Shown in pieces: positions 18,020 to 26,860 of a stretch of 52,349 nt of DNA. Each line of letters begins with the position of its first letter. Within the stretch, counting starts at the first letter, position 1. The DNA is from JAQVEM01 sp964610315 (GTDB taxonomy: Bacteria; Actinomycetota; Humimicrobiia; Humimicrobiales; Humimicrobiaceae), in NCBI GenBank assembly GCA_964610315.1, contig CAZSVM010000018.1:1-52349 (forward strand). Reading direction: 5' to 3'. The notes beneath the pieces are model-generated. The model made no database searches. It saw only the letters and a list, made by a program, of their open reading frames with translations, and was not told the DNA's origin. A program made the position numbers and the translations under genes.

Positions 18020-18073
18020 AACGCGTTTTCTAACGCGTTTTCCTAATATAGCACTCCTATTATAAATTGTCAA
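18020..18073 (-). promoter_or_regulatory. lacI promoter with tandem AACGCGTT operators
   Basis: Minus-strand promoter with perfect -35 TTGACA (18068-18073), 17-base spacer and -10 TATATT (18045-18050). Immediately downstream, covering the expected start of transcription, are two identical palindromes AACGCGTT at 18032-18039 and 18020-18027, 12 bases apart. A central CG in an AT-rich palindrome is typical of LacI-family operators. Autorepression by the LacI gene that follows is a strong inference. Confidence 0.75.
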
Positions 18074-18294
18074 TTAATTTAAATCACCTGTTGGCTCTTC
18101 CGATAACTTTTTAACATTATTACTAAAAAAATAATTTAAAGTTAAAGAAAATTTTCTCTTTAGGATGATGCGACTAAAACTTTTTTATTTTATCTTTGAA
18201 CATATTATCTTTTTCTATAAGCCGGGATATTATTTGTAAATCAACATTACACCTAAACCTCCCCTGTAAGATTAATTAATTGGGCTCTAATTAA

Positions 18295-18322
18295 TTGCAA
18301 TTACAATCAACTGATGTATAAT
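18295..18322 (+). promoter_or_regulatory. promoter for the ABC exporter genes
   Basis: TTGCAA (18295-18300), a 16-base spacer and a perfect TATAAT (18317-18322) on the plus strand, giving a leader of about 105 bases before the ATG at 18436. The leader has no obvious hairpin or SD. Confidence 0.55.
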
Positions 18323-18435
18323 CTGTTCCAAATAAAGAATAGTACCTTGGATATTGCAGGTAAAATAAAATCAATTATATTGAAATTTTAGAAATTACAA
18401 ATCTAATTTTTTTACCGATATTTTGTATTATTGAT

Positions 18436-19368
18436 ATGTTTTCATCACACATAATAACCGTCAGCAGACTGGAAAAAAGCTATGGAAATGTCGAAGCGGT
18501 CAGAGGTATAGACTTCCATGTAAACGAAGGCCAGCTATTTGCATTTCTTGGTCCCAATGGAGCAGGCAAAACAACCACTATCGATATTATCTGTACCCTT
18601 CTTAAGCCCGATGGCGGATCCGTAAATATCAACAGCTATATTCTGGGCAAGCAGGACGATAAAATCCGGAAAATTATCGGAGTTGTATTTCAGGATAATA
18701 TTCTGGATAACCTGTTAACGGTAAGGGAAAATCTCTACACCAGGGGCAGTTTTTACGAAATACCAAAAAATAAACTTCGGATTACTGTCGAAAAGGCTGC
18801 AGATGCGGCCGGGGTCAAAAGCTTTTACAATCGGCCCTACGGAAAACTTTCCGGTGGCCAGCGCCGCAGAGCCGACATTGCCAGGGCACTGGTAAATACA
18901 CCCAGAATTCTTTTCCTTGATGAACCCACCACCGGCCTTGATCCCCAGACCAGGAAAAGCGTATGGGATACTATCCGTAATTTACAAAAGGAAACCGGGA
19001 TGACCGTATTTCTCACCACTCACTATATGGAGGAAGCCGCCAAGGCCGATTATGTTGCGGTAATCGATAACGGCCTGATTTCCGCCAAGGGCACACCATC
19101 GGAACTCCGCGCCAAATACAGCACCGATACCCTGCGGCTTGTGCCAAAAAATAGTGAAAAACTTAAAGAATTTTTAAAAGAGCAAAATGTGGAATTTACT
19201 ATATATGGCGGAGCCTTTGTTATTTCTATTCCCAACACCATAGATGCACTGCCGCTAATAAATAAAGCGGAAAAGCTGATAACGGAATTCGAAGTGCTGA
19301 GCGGCAGTATGGATGATGCCTTTGTAAAAATTACCGGCGGTGCTATGAGAGAGGACGCAAGCAAATGA
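18436..19368 (+). CDS. ABC-2 type exporter ATP-binding protein (DrrA-like)
   Basis: A 310-residue ATPase. Walker A GPNGAGKTT is at residues 39-47, the signature LSGGQ at about 138-142 and Walker B LFLDEP at about 158-163, followed by the switch histidine in LTTHYMEEAAKAD. The C-terminal extension (about 220-310) is typical of DrrA/NodI-like ATPases that work with ABC-2 permeases for export of drugs or lipids. It overlaps the permease gene by four bases (ATGA). The substrate cannot be predicted. Confidence 0.94.
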   Translation: MFSSHIITVSRLEKSYGNVEAVRGIDFHVNEGQLFAFLGPNGAGKTTTIDIICTLLKPDGGSVNINSYILGKQDDKIRKIIGVVFQDNILDNLLTVRENLYTRGSFYEIPKNKLRITVEKAADAAGVKSFYNRPYGKLSGGQRRRADIARALVNTPRILFLDEPTTGLDPQTRKSVWDTIRNLQKETGMTVFLTTHYMEEAAKADYVAVIDNGLISAKGTPSELRAKYSTDTLRLVPKNSEKLKEFLKEQNVEFTIYGGAFVISIPNTIDALPLINKAEKLITEFEVLSGSMDDAFVKITGGAMREDASK

Positions 19369-20234
19369 ATAAAATTACCAGTTTGATCAAAAGAAACCTG
19401 AAGCTTTTCTTCCGGGATAGAACATCGGTATTTTTTTCACTTCTGGCCGTATTTATAATAATCGGACTTTACGTACTGTTTCTGGGAAATATGCTGGTTA
19501 GAGATCTTGGAGACATTTTGGGGGATAATACTCGTTTTATTATTGACAGCTGGGTTATGGCAGGAATCCTGGCGGTTATTGCCATAACCACTACTATGGG
19601 CGCGCTTGGTACTATGGTCGAAGATAAAAAAGATAAGATTTTAAATGACTTCATGTCAGCTCCCCTGAAACGTTCCCAGCTTGCCGGCGGATACATAGTA
19701 AGTTCCTTTATTATCGGTATTATCATGAGTATCGTGGCCCTTATTATAGCCGAAATTTATATACTGGCCAATGGCGGGCAGCTTCTTGGATTGATGTCGC
19801 TGCTGAAAATACTGGGAGTAATGCTGCTGTCAGTATTTACCAGCTCGTCTATGGTTTTTTTCATGGTAACATTTTTTAAAAGCACCAAAGCTTATAATAC
19901 CGCCAGTACCATAATAGGAACTCTCATTGGCTTTTTAACCGGGATATATATTCCCATCGGATCGTTTCCTTCTTCTGTGCAAACCATAATAAAAATATTT
20001 CCCATGAGTCATGCGGCGTCATTGTTCCGTCAGATCATGCTGGCTGAACCCCTGTCCCAGGCATTTGCCAATGCACCGGCGGAGATGCTTACTGGTTTTA
20101 AGCAGACCATGGGAATCGTATTTTTCGTCGGTGATAAAGAGCTTTCTCCTCTAATCAATATACTGGTTCTGGCAGGAACCGGTACGGTTTTCCTTTTTTT
20201 GACCATTGTAAGCATTTCCGTTAAGAAAAAATAG
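19365..20234 (+). CDS. ABC-2 type exporter permease
   Basis: A 289-residue membrane protein with six hydrophobic segments and the arrangement of ABC-2 permeases: N-terminal cytoplasmic basic stretch (LIKRNLKLFFRDRTSVFF), first helix, a large extracytoplasmic loop, then a block of helices with the conserved LTGIYIPIGSFP turn near residue 190. Translationally coupled to the ATPase. An SD-like GAGG lies inside the end of the upstream gene. Together they form a half-type exporter acting as a dimer; substrate unknown. Confidence 0.93.
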   Translation: MNKITSLIKRNLKLFFRDRTSVFFSLLAVFIIIGLYVLFLGNMLVRDLGDILGDNTRFIIDSWVMAGILAVIAITTTMGALGTMVEDKKDKILNDFMSAPLKRSQLAGGYIVSSFIIGIIMSIVALIIAEIYILANGGQLLGLMSLLKILGVMLLSVFTSSSMVFFMVTFFKSTKAYNTASTIIGTLIGFLTGIYIPIGSFPSSVQTIIKIFPMSHAASLFRQIMLAEPLSQAFANAPAEMLTGFKQTMGIVFFVGDKELSPLINILVLAGTGTVFLFLTIVSISVKKK

Positions 20235-20304
20235 AAAGTTTTACTATCTGTCTATATACTAATATATCCGGCCCTTTATAAAATCCGTTATAATTTCCGA
20301 ACCT

Positions 20305-21807
20305 TTATGCCTGCTTCCCGGCTTCCTCTGCCAGCGCCCTTAAGATATGAATCATGCCCCCGGTATCCATTCTGCAGTATTTTATCAAGGATTTCCTGAT
20401 CCTTTCTACTTCCTCCCTGCCGGGTCGATTCTTTTCAATACTATAATTTCCACGGATATAAAGAAAGTAAACACTGGCAGCAAGGCCATCTGCAATTTCC
20501 ATTCCATCATAACTTAAATTGGTAATGGCAGGAAGAACACTCTTAACCGAAGCGCTTCCTTTCTGGGAAGAATGATAGTAATAAAAATTCCCAAAAGGTT
20601 TGTAGAGATCCACTATTCGGAGAAGTATCGAGTTTACCCACTTGCCGTACTCAGGAAATGCTTCAGCCAGTTCTTTTAGAACACCTTTTTCAAATTGCTC
20701 ATAATAAACCACTATACTCCCCTTATCTCCCAATTGTCCCTTCAGGTTTGACAGCAGTTTTTCTCTGGGGTCATCCAATCCCTCTGCCAGGAAATCGTAA
20801 TGTTTTGGTTCTCCACTCAGGGAATCCAGCACGTGTATCGAATATTGAAAGGGTATTCTCTGGTAAGGCTTGGTTCCGTCATATAAGGGAAAGGCGGTAG
20901 AGAAAGTTTCAAAATCGAAAAAATATAAGGGACACTGCAGTTTATCTATAAATTTTAATATCTCTTTCTTATTTATTTCCGGTTTTTTTGTTTTGGCACA
21001 TTCAAGCTGTATCTGCTGTTTTAAGCTCAAATCATATTTGCCGGGAATATCTTCTATGGAAAGGATTCCTTCTCTGTAAAGCTGCAGCGATTTGTTTTTA
21101 TTCCCGTATAGATTAAAAACGTGATTATCTGGTAAAAAGCCCCAGCATTTATCCTTTAACGGACAGGTATAGGGTTCATAGCAATGCCTTCCTATAAAAA
21201 CCTGAGGGGAATTCTCCTTTCTGGCTATTTTCAGCATCTCCTCAATCCTGTTTTCTATTCCTTTCAGATTTTCTTCTACTTCTGCAGTAATATCCGTCCT
21301 CTTAAATAACTTTTTGGGATCGATATCTCCCCTCTTTGTATACTGGTTATTGATATAGGTAATATAGCACTTCCTTATACTTACCCCTGCTTTTTCAAAA
21401 CAATATTTTTGGAAAGCAACATCATTTATATATTCTTCTTTGAGTTGAGTAGAGCTTTTTACCTCAATAATATCCCATTTATTTTCATCAGCCGGTACCA
21501 GAACATCCACCCTGCAGTAAACGCACCCGGAACTGCAGCTTGCTTCAAAAACAGGTTTTCTTTCGGGCAGGATTTCGAAAGTTTTTATCAGCTGCTCTTT
21601 CAAACCCCCTATTTTCCCCAGATCAATTCCCTCCGGGTAAAGTTTTTTGGCATATTCGCCTACCTGGATTCCCTGATTGAATATAAACTGATTTACAAAA
21701 TCAGGCTGCGGAATCTCCTCTCTGGCGTTGATCTGATACCAGAAATATTTCAGGCACTGCAGTCCCGCCAGATATTTTGATTTTGATATAATTATTTTTC
21801 TATCCAT
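20305..21807 (-). CDS. DUF2779 protein: Cas4/RecB-like nuclease plus DEDD exonuclease fold
   Basis: A 500-residue protein. The N-terminal half looks like a Cas4/RecB-type nuclease: Cys18 plus three cysteines in CYEPYTCPLKDKC could hold a 4Fe-4S cluster, and D101 with E115-x-K117 (IIEVKS) form a PD-(D/E)xK site. The C-terminal half contains a DxE pair (FFDFETF, D298 and E300) and a late Y-x3-D (Y477, D481), as in DEDDy 3'-5' exonucleases of the RNase H fold. This is the DUF2779 architecture. No CRISPR genes are nearby; the neighbour is an HD hydrolase 15 bases upstream, probably the same operon. A role in nucleic-acid repair or defence is plausible but unproven. Confidence 0.85.
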   Translation of the reverse strand: MDRKIIISKSKYLAGLQCLKYFWYQINAREEIPQPDFVNQFIFNQGIQVGEYAKKLYPEGIDLGKIGGLKEQLIKTFEILPERKPVFEASCSSGCVYCRVDVLVPADENKWDIIEVKSSTQLKEEYINDVAFQKYCFEKAGVSIRKCYITYINNQYTKRGDIDPKKLFKRTDITAEVEENLKGIENRIEEMLKIARKENSPQVFIGRHCYEPYTCPLKDKCWGFLPDNHVFNLYGNKNKSLQLYREGILSIEDIPGKYDLSLKQQIQLECAKTKKPEINKKEILKFIDKLQCPLYFFDFETFSTAFPLYDGTKPYQRIPFQYSIHVLDSLSGEPKHYDFLAEGLDDPREKLLSNLKGQLGDKGSIVVYYEQFEKGVLKELAEAFPEYGKWVNSILLRIVDLYKPFGNFYYYHSSQKGSASVKSVLPAITNLSYDGMEIADGLAASVYFLYIRGNYSIEKNRPGREEVERIRKSLIKYCRMDTGGMIHILRALAEEAGKQA

Positions 21808-21822
21808 AAAATTAAATTGACT

Positions 21823-22944
21823 CTATTTAAAATCAGCATAAATTTTCCCAAAATTTATTCCCTCAATAATTCCGGATTTATATTTATCCCTTAATTTATT
21901 TTTAGCATAAACAAGATCTTCGTTTCTTATGCCATTCTTCAAAGCAAGATAAGCTTCGATAAACGCGGCCAGGTCATCTACTCCCTTGACCAGTACTCCA
22001 TTCCTGCCGTCGATATCGGAAAATTCATCCTCGGTAAACATTCTTATATCCTTATGCCAGCTTTCCGGAATCAGTTTATATATTTTTTTCTCCATTTCTT
22101 CGATTTCATAATCTTTTATAAGTTCATCAAGTCCCTTAATCGATTTTTTCACCGGGTTGATTATATCCCTGGTTAGAACTTCCGGAAGATCATGGAAGAG
22201 ACCGGTGAAGTAATTATTAACACAGTTCTCTCCGGCTAATTTTGCCTCAAAGGAGAATAAAAATGAAAACACGGCAACTATTAACATGTGCCCCAGTACG
22301 GAAGTCTTTGGTATACGGTAAAGATGGCTCCATCTCTGCTGGAAACGCAGCTGGCCGCACATATCGGCAAATTCCAGTAAATTTCTGTTTTTTAAAAAAA
22401 TTTCCATACATTTTAGATTGCTATATTTCTCCTGCTCCCGTGAAATGCTTTCTGCTATCTCTTCTACCATATAAACCCTGGGGTTTGCCGATTTAATAAT
22501 ATCAAACTCCCATTTGGTTACAAAGAAATGAGCTCCGCTTACCATTCTTTTCTCCGGAGTTTCTTTCTCTTCCAGCAAATACTTTTCGAACCGTTTATTG
22601 AAATTCTCTCCTATCTGTCTGGTAAGGGGGTTTATTCTTTCAAAAACCCAGTTATTCAATTCTTTATAACGTTCCCTGTCCTCCTTAATCTTATCCACCA
22701 GAGGAGGCTTTAAATCGGTCAAGGTAATTCTTTTAAAAATCTCAAAAAGTCCAATCTCTATCAATTCAAACCAATTAATTTTGTGATTGTTTATACTTTC
22801 TTCAAGTTTACCCAGAATATAGGCAACCACCATCTTGTGAGCCTGTTTATCCAGTTCCGTAAGCTCGATAGTACGAATCTGATCATTCCATCTCTGCATA
22901 CTGGCGGCCTGGTATATTTTTAACAAAAGCGGTTTTTTTATCAT
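21823..22944 (-). CDS. HD domain phosphohydrolase
   Basis: A 373-residue soluble protein. The metal-binding HD motif consists of H219 (GHMLIV), H251-D252 (FHDLPE) and a downstream Asp in VKGVDDLAAF, matching the HD_3/YfbR-like class that includes nucleotidases and related phosphohydrolases. The N-terminal 140 residues are mostly helical and conserved in the family. It lies directly upstream of the DUF2779 nuclease in the same direction (15 bases apart), suggesting a functional link in nucleotide or nucleic-acid metabolism. Substrate unknown. Confidence 0.85.
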   Translation of the reverse strand: MIKKPLLLKIYQAASMQRWNDQIRTIELTELDKQAHKMVVAYILGKLEESINNHKINWFELIEIGLFEIFKRITLTDLKPPLVDKIKEDRERYKELNNWVFERINPLTRQIGENFNKRFEKYLLEEKETPEKRMVSGAHFFVTKWEFDIIKSANPRVYMVEEIAESISREQEKYSNLKCMEIFLKNRNLLEFADMCGQLRFQQRWSHLYRIPKTSVLGHMLIVAVFSFLFSFEAKLAGENCVNNYFTGLFHDLPEVLTRDIINPVKKSIKGLDELIKDYEIEEMEKKIYKLIPESWHKDIRMFTEDEFSDIDGRNGVLVKGVDDLAAFIEAYLALKNGIRNEDLVYAKNKLRDKYKSGIIEGINFGKIYADFK

Positions 22945-23112
22945 AAAATTCCCGGTATTTTATATCGGAAAACTTAAATTAATATTTAATTCTTTATTGG
23001 CAGTAAAGATTTTTCTTTATTAAATCATAAACTAGTGTATATCATAGGTCCTATTTCTTCAAATAAAAATTGGGTTTTGCTCTTAAGCTCAGGCGGATAC
23101 TCTAATTTCAAT

Positions 23113-23152
23113 CCGGTTCCCATTAAACTACTTTTAAAACTAGTTTAACCGG
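23113..23152. repeat. bulged inverted repeat upstream of DUF2007 gene
   Basis: CCGGTT (23113-23118) and AAACTA (23125-23130) together are complementary to TAGTTTAACCGG (23141-23152), leaving a six-base bulge on the left and a ten-base loop. No U-run follows on either strand, so it is more likely an operator or leader structure than a terminator. Confidence 0.35.
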
Positions 23153-23208
23153 TAAAATTTTATTATAATTATTGATATATAATTTAAGAGAATAGGGAAA
23201 TAAATAAA

Positions 23209-23433
23209 GTGGATAAGCCGCTTACGATTAAAACTTTCGGTTCAAGGATAGAAGCAGAGATAGCTAAAAGTTATCTGGAAAGCTTTGGCATTAAAACCGA
23301 AATACTTTCGGATGATGCCGGGCAGACTATTTCTTCTTTGGAGAGTGTAAGAGGAGTAAAGCTTATAACCTCCCCAAAAAATCTCCAAAAAGCCCGGAAT
23401 CTCCTTGATGAAAAGAAACTGCCGGATGAATGA
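23209..23433 (+). CDS. DUF2007 domain protein
   Basis: A 74-residue protein made entirely of one DUF2007 domain (also called putative prokaryotic signal-transducing protein): a ferredoxin-like beta-alpha-beta unit with ITKTFGS-like start, AEIAKSYLESFGI helix and the end strand VKLITSPKNLQKARNLL. It starts at GTG with a weak AGGG about nine bases upstream. Its end overlaps the next gene by eight bases, so the two are coupled. Members are thought to bind regulatory partners or ligands; no specific role is known. Confidence 0.83.
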   Translation: MDKPLTIKTFGSRIEAEIAKSYLESFGIKTEILSDDAGQTISSLESVRGVKLITSPKNLQKARNLLDEKKLPDE

Positions 23434-24058
23434 TTTAAAAAACACAAATAATAATCTTTACCAGGTCAGAATAAGCAACCTAAAATTGGACGATCTGGAT
23501 AGTTACCTTGAAATAGAATTTGAAGCCTTTTTTGATAAATTAAAATTTATTTTTAGCTACAGGAAAGATGCGGCATTTAATATTATAAAATCAGAAATTT
23601 ACAGAAACATCGACAATAGAAGACATTATACAGCTAGATTGGAAGGCAAAATAATTGGAATCGTTGAAATTATAACCACGGAAAATCTAAAAAATTATAT
23701 CAGAAACTTTGGCATTTACACTAAATATCTGGGATTTTTTAAAGCCTGTAAAGCATTCATTATAACCTCCATTGAAATTCCCAGATTAAATTCCTCAACT
23801 GTATATATCGATACTGTCGCTGTTAAAAAAACCCATAGAAGAAAAGGTATCGCCGGCAAAATGCTTTCCTTCGTAGAAGATTTTGCCAAAAAAAATGGAA
23901 AAAGTACCTTAAAATTATGGGTTGCCGCTAAAAATAAGAACGCCTACAGTTTGTATAAAAAATTTGGCTTTACCGGGATTGCAAAAAGATCTTCCGGACT
24001 TGCAGAAAAATATCTTGGATACCGGGACTGGATATATATGAAAAAAGAGATTTCTTAA
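23426..24058 (+). CDS. GNAT family N-acetyltransferase
   Basis: About 210 residues from the ATG at 23426; a start at 23405 would add seven residues but has a worse context. The acetyl-CoA-binding motif is VKKTHRRKGIAGKML (about residues 130-150), followed by LWVAAKNKNAYSLYKKFGF, both classic for GNAT enzymes. It is translationally coupled to the DUF2007 gene and converges with the alpha/beta hydrolase gene, overlapping its stop codon. The acceptor (protein N-terminus, amine or antibiotic) cannot be told. Confidence 0.9.
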   Translation: MNDLKNTNNNLYQVRISNLKLDDLDSYLEIEFEAFFDKLKFIFSYRKDAAFNIIKSEIYRNIDNRRHYTARLEGKIIGIVEIITTENLKNYIRNFGIYTKYLGFFKACKAFIITSIEIPRLNSSTVYIDTVAVKKTHRRKGIAGKMLSFVEDFAKKNGKSTLKLWVAAKNKNAYSLYKKFGFTGIAKRSSGLAEKYLGYRDWIYMKKEIS

Positions 24059-24906
24059 TAGATTTCTTTATCTTTGCAGTATTTTGAGATAAAGGCTTTT
24101 ATACCCTCAATATAAATCTGTTCCGATTTTACATAAGTATTATTATGAGCCCCTGTTGTTTTCAAAAACTGCCTGGGTTCATTCGCGGCATTATAGAGCT
24201 TTACTGCATGCGAAAAAGGAATAAAATCATCTTCGCCGCTATGTATTATCAATACCGGGCATATCACATCTTTTAAATAACTGGCGGTAGGATAATCAAA
24301 TTTAAAAAATCTTTTTACCGGCAAATAAGGATACATTTCCGCTGCAATATCTTTTATGGAAGTAAAGGTGGAATCCAATATAAGCAGTTCGGCTTTTATT
24401 TCTTTTGCTAACCATGCCGCAATAGAACCGCCCAATGACCGGCCATATATTATGATATCTCCGGGCTTTATTTTTTTTGAGGTGGTCAGATATTCCCAGG
24501 CTGCTCTGGCATCCATATAGGTTCCTTCTTCGGTTGGTTTACCTTCACTCTTACCATATCCGCGGTAATCGATTATAAAAACAGACAGTCCCATTTTCCG
24601 GTTGAAATAATCTATCAGAGTAAGCCTGGTCGAAATATTTCCACCCTTGCCGTGTAAAAACAGTATTACCCCTTTCTGGCTTCTGGATGGAATAAACCAG
24701 CCGGAAAGGTTAATCCCATCGGAAGATTTGAATATAATTTCTTCGAAGTATAATTTTATATCAAAAGGGGTGGCTGTAATTTCTTTTTTGGGGCGAAATA
24801 CGTAATAGGACTGAGTAAAAAATTTATATACAGCCGAAACCAGATAAATAATTACGATTACTGCTATAATTAAAGCAAACCCCAATAGTATTCTTTGATA
24901 TAACAT
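24055..24906 (-). CDS. membrane-anchored alpha/beta hydrolase (BEM46-like)
   Basis: A 283-residue protein with an N-terminal membrane anchor (about 8-30) and an alpha/beta-hydrolase fold. The nucleophile elbow is GRSLGG with Ser157; the acid is in SGEDDF (Asp226 or 227) and the histidine is His254 (GAHNN). The oxyanion region FLHGKGGN and DYRGYGKSEGKP fit the serine aminopeptidase S33/BEM46/YqkD group. It follows the PKD-transglutaminase lipoprotein by eight bases and is likely co-transcribed. Substrate (lipid, ester or peptide) unknown. Confidence 0.88.
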   Translation of the reverse strand: MLYQRILLGFALIIAVIVIIYLVSAVYKFFTQSYYVFRPKKEITATPFDIKLYFEEIIFKSSDGINLSGWFIPSRSQKGVILFLHGKGGNISTRLTLIDYFNRKMGLSVFIIDYRGYGKSEGKPTEEGTYMDARAAWEYLTTSKKIKPGDIIIYGRSLGGSIAAWLAKEIKAELLILDSTFTSIKDIAAEMYPYLPVKRFFKFDYPTASYLKDVICPVLIIHSGEDDFIPFSHAVKLYNAANEPRQFLKTTGAHNNTYVKSEQIYIEGIKAFISKYCKDKEIY

Positions 24907-24914
24907 CTTACTTT

Positions 24915-26714
24915 CTAATATTTTTGATTAAATCTCTGTATCATACCATTATAATAATCAAACAATTCCGTCAAAGAGTCGATAAATAAAGCATATTCAC
25001 TCACACTGCAATCATAATTGTTATTCTTCATACATTCTAACTGCTTTTCTTTATGCAGATTAATTTCATGCGATATTTCCACAAGATTATTCATATCAGC
25101 GGTATAACTTTCCGGGCAGTTAATTTCTTCCAATTCACGGGAGAGTTCCATAAGCCTGGCCAGGAAAGTTTCTTCTATGGCAATTTCCCCGGAATCATTA
25201 AAAATCCAATCACCGGAGCGCAGTGAGTTAACATGATTTATGGCGGCATTGTAATCGGACAGCAGGCTGCCCACTTCATCCAAAAAATCATTTTCGGATA
25301 CCACACTTATATCCTTCTGATTTATCCCGCTAACACTATAAATTGTTTCTCTTTTTACCTCCGGCTCGGTATTTCCTTTCCAGGAATAATAGAATCCATT
25401 GGGATAGTAGTTTTCACCATCGATGGAAATACTTTTAAAAAATGCTCCAGATCCTTTATAGATTTCCATGTTAAGGTAATAATTATAAGTCATAAATCCA
25501 CTTTCTGCAGTTATATCTATGGGAATCCACCCATATCCCGGAAGTTTTATCTCTACCCATGAGTGTGCATAGGGAAGACTTCCTCCCCCTTCCGTTAATA
25601 TGCTGAATACCGGTATGCCCTGCACAAATTTAGCTGGAATTCCTGCTGACCTGCATAAAGCCGTGTATAAAATAGAATAATCGGTACAAACTCCTTTCCC
25701 TTTCTGTAATATATCCGAAGCATATGAGTAGCTGGCTTCTTCACCGGTTAATTTTTCTTCATCATATACCATTCTATTTGCTACATAATTATACAACTTC
25801 TCCGCTATTATTACCGGGTTTGTTTCCTGACCAACCACATTTTCAACTGTTGATTTAATCTGATAAGAATTGCTGTTTATATAATATTCGCTTTTGGTAT
25901 AGAGAGATAAATCACTGTCTTCTGGATCATATGTGTATGTACTATCTTCAATTTTTGTATACTGGTATTCAGCCAGCACGGCATCGCAATTTATATACGC
26001 TTTTGTCGACTGCCCGACTGAAAGATTGCCCAGATTAAACCGGGCAACCAGGTTATAATCATCACTGTATATCTCATCGGTTTTGCTATAGTTTGATTTT
26101 CGGCTCTTTATAATCTGAAACGGCTGGTAGGTCTGCGGAATTTGAATTAAACATATAACATCATCTATATCTCCCGGACCATTATTGGTGATAATATACT
26201 CCATTCCCACCACTGCTTCATAGGATTTGGCAACCAAAATGTTCTTATTGAATTCCGTAAGATAGATTTTTTTTGAAACTGTAACCGTGCCACTTCCATC
26301 ATTAACCATAAGGGTTATTATATATTCTCCGGCGCTATCAAAAATATAGGAAATCTCTTCGCCGGTTATCGTACCCATATTACCTATCTGCCACCGGAAA
26401 CTCAGAACATCACTATCGGCATCGCTTGAATCCGCAGCAGAAAAATGCACCGGATTTCCCACCGTAAAATAATCACCGCTGGAATTCTGCTGGTATACTT
26501 TCATTATTGCTACCGGCAAAATATTTTCCGGTATTACACTTTCCTCCTCTTTGACCTTCGGATCATCTATATCTGTATCCCTATCTTGATTTCTCCCAAC
26601 GTATAAATCCTCTTCGGCTGTATCTTCAAAACCCAGCTTGCATCCTGTATTAGTGATAGAAAAGAATAAAAATACAATTAAAAATATGGTAAGAAAATTA
26701 ATTACCTTTTTCAT
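24915..26714 (-). CDS. lipoprotein with PKD domain and transglutaminase-like domain
   Basis: A 599-residue surface lipoprotein. The signal peptide ends in TNTGC, lipid cysteine 25. A PKD domain follows (about 70-160; FRWQIGNMGTITG, YIITLMVNDGSG), then a DUF11-like beta domain (about 165-250), then a transglutaminase-like cysteine-protease fold with a complete triad: Cys343 (GKGVCTDYS), His384 (AHSWVE) and Asp400 (PIDITAE). The last 130 residues are helical. It could cross-link or cleave wall or protein substrates outside the cell. It forms a pair with the downstream alpha/beta hydrolase. Confidence 0.88.
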   Translation of the reverse strand: MKKVINFLTIFLIVFLFFSITNTGCKLGFEDTAEEDLYVGRNQDRDTDIDDPKVKEEESVIPENILPVAIMKVYQQNSSGDYFTVGNPVHFSAADSSDADSDVLSFRWQIGNMGTITGEEISYIFDSAGEYIITLMVNDGSGTVTVSKKIYLTEFNKNILVAKSYEAVVGMEYIITNNGPGDIDDVICLIQIPQTYQPFQIIKSRKSNYSKTDEIYSDDYNLVARFNLGNLSVGQSTKAYINCDAVLAEYQYTKIEDSTYTYDPEDSDLSLYTKSEYYINSNSYQIKSTVENVVGQETNPVIIAEKLYNYVANRMVYDEEKLTGEEASYSYASDILQKGKGVCTDYSILYTALCRSAGIPAKFVQGIPVFSILTEGGGSLPYAHSWVEIKLPGYGWIPIDITAESGFMTYNYYLNMEIYKGSGAFFKSISIDGENYYPNGFYYSWKGNTEPEVKRETIYSVSGINQKDISVVSENDFLDEVGSLLSDYNAAINHVNSLRSGDWIFNDSGEIAIEETFLARLMELSRELEEINCPESYTADMNNLVEISHEINLHKEKQLECMKNNNYDCSVSEYALFIDSLTELFDYYNGMIQRFNQKY

Positions 26715-26785
26715 TCAACTTCTCAAATAATTGATTATATAAAATTCAATACAAACATTAAAAAAATTTTTATTTCCTGTCAAAT

Positions 26786-26818
26786 AAAACTGGCTAGAAA
26801 TAAATACTAGCCAGTTTT
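26786..26818 (-). terminator. rho-independent terminator of the purine permease gene
   Basis: A perfect 12-base-pair stem: AAAACTGGCTAG (26786-26797) and CTAGCCAGTTTT (26807-26818) with a nine-base loop. In the minus-strand transcript it is followed by UUUUAUUUG. It lies 42 bases after the permease stop and before the next gene, so it cleanly separates the two transcripts. Confidence 0.8.
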
Positions 26819-26860
26819 GTTTCCTCTTCTTTTTTTAGACAATCTTTTTATATTATTCTA

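Larger units (their letters stand above)
17986..18435. other. 450-base divergent intergenic region
   Basis: Contains the lacI promoter and tandem operators (18020-18073) and the ABC-exporter promoter (18295-18322). Between them (18074-18294) I see only AT-rich sequence with short poly-T/poly-A runs and no open reading frame, tRNA or strong hairpin. Confidence 0.7.

Noticed and set aside
20305..21807. CRISPR-associated Cas4
   Set aside because: The N-terminal half is Cas4-like, but the protein is a DUF2779 fusion and no cas genes or repeats are nearby.
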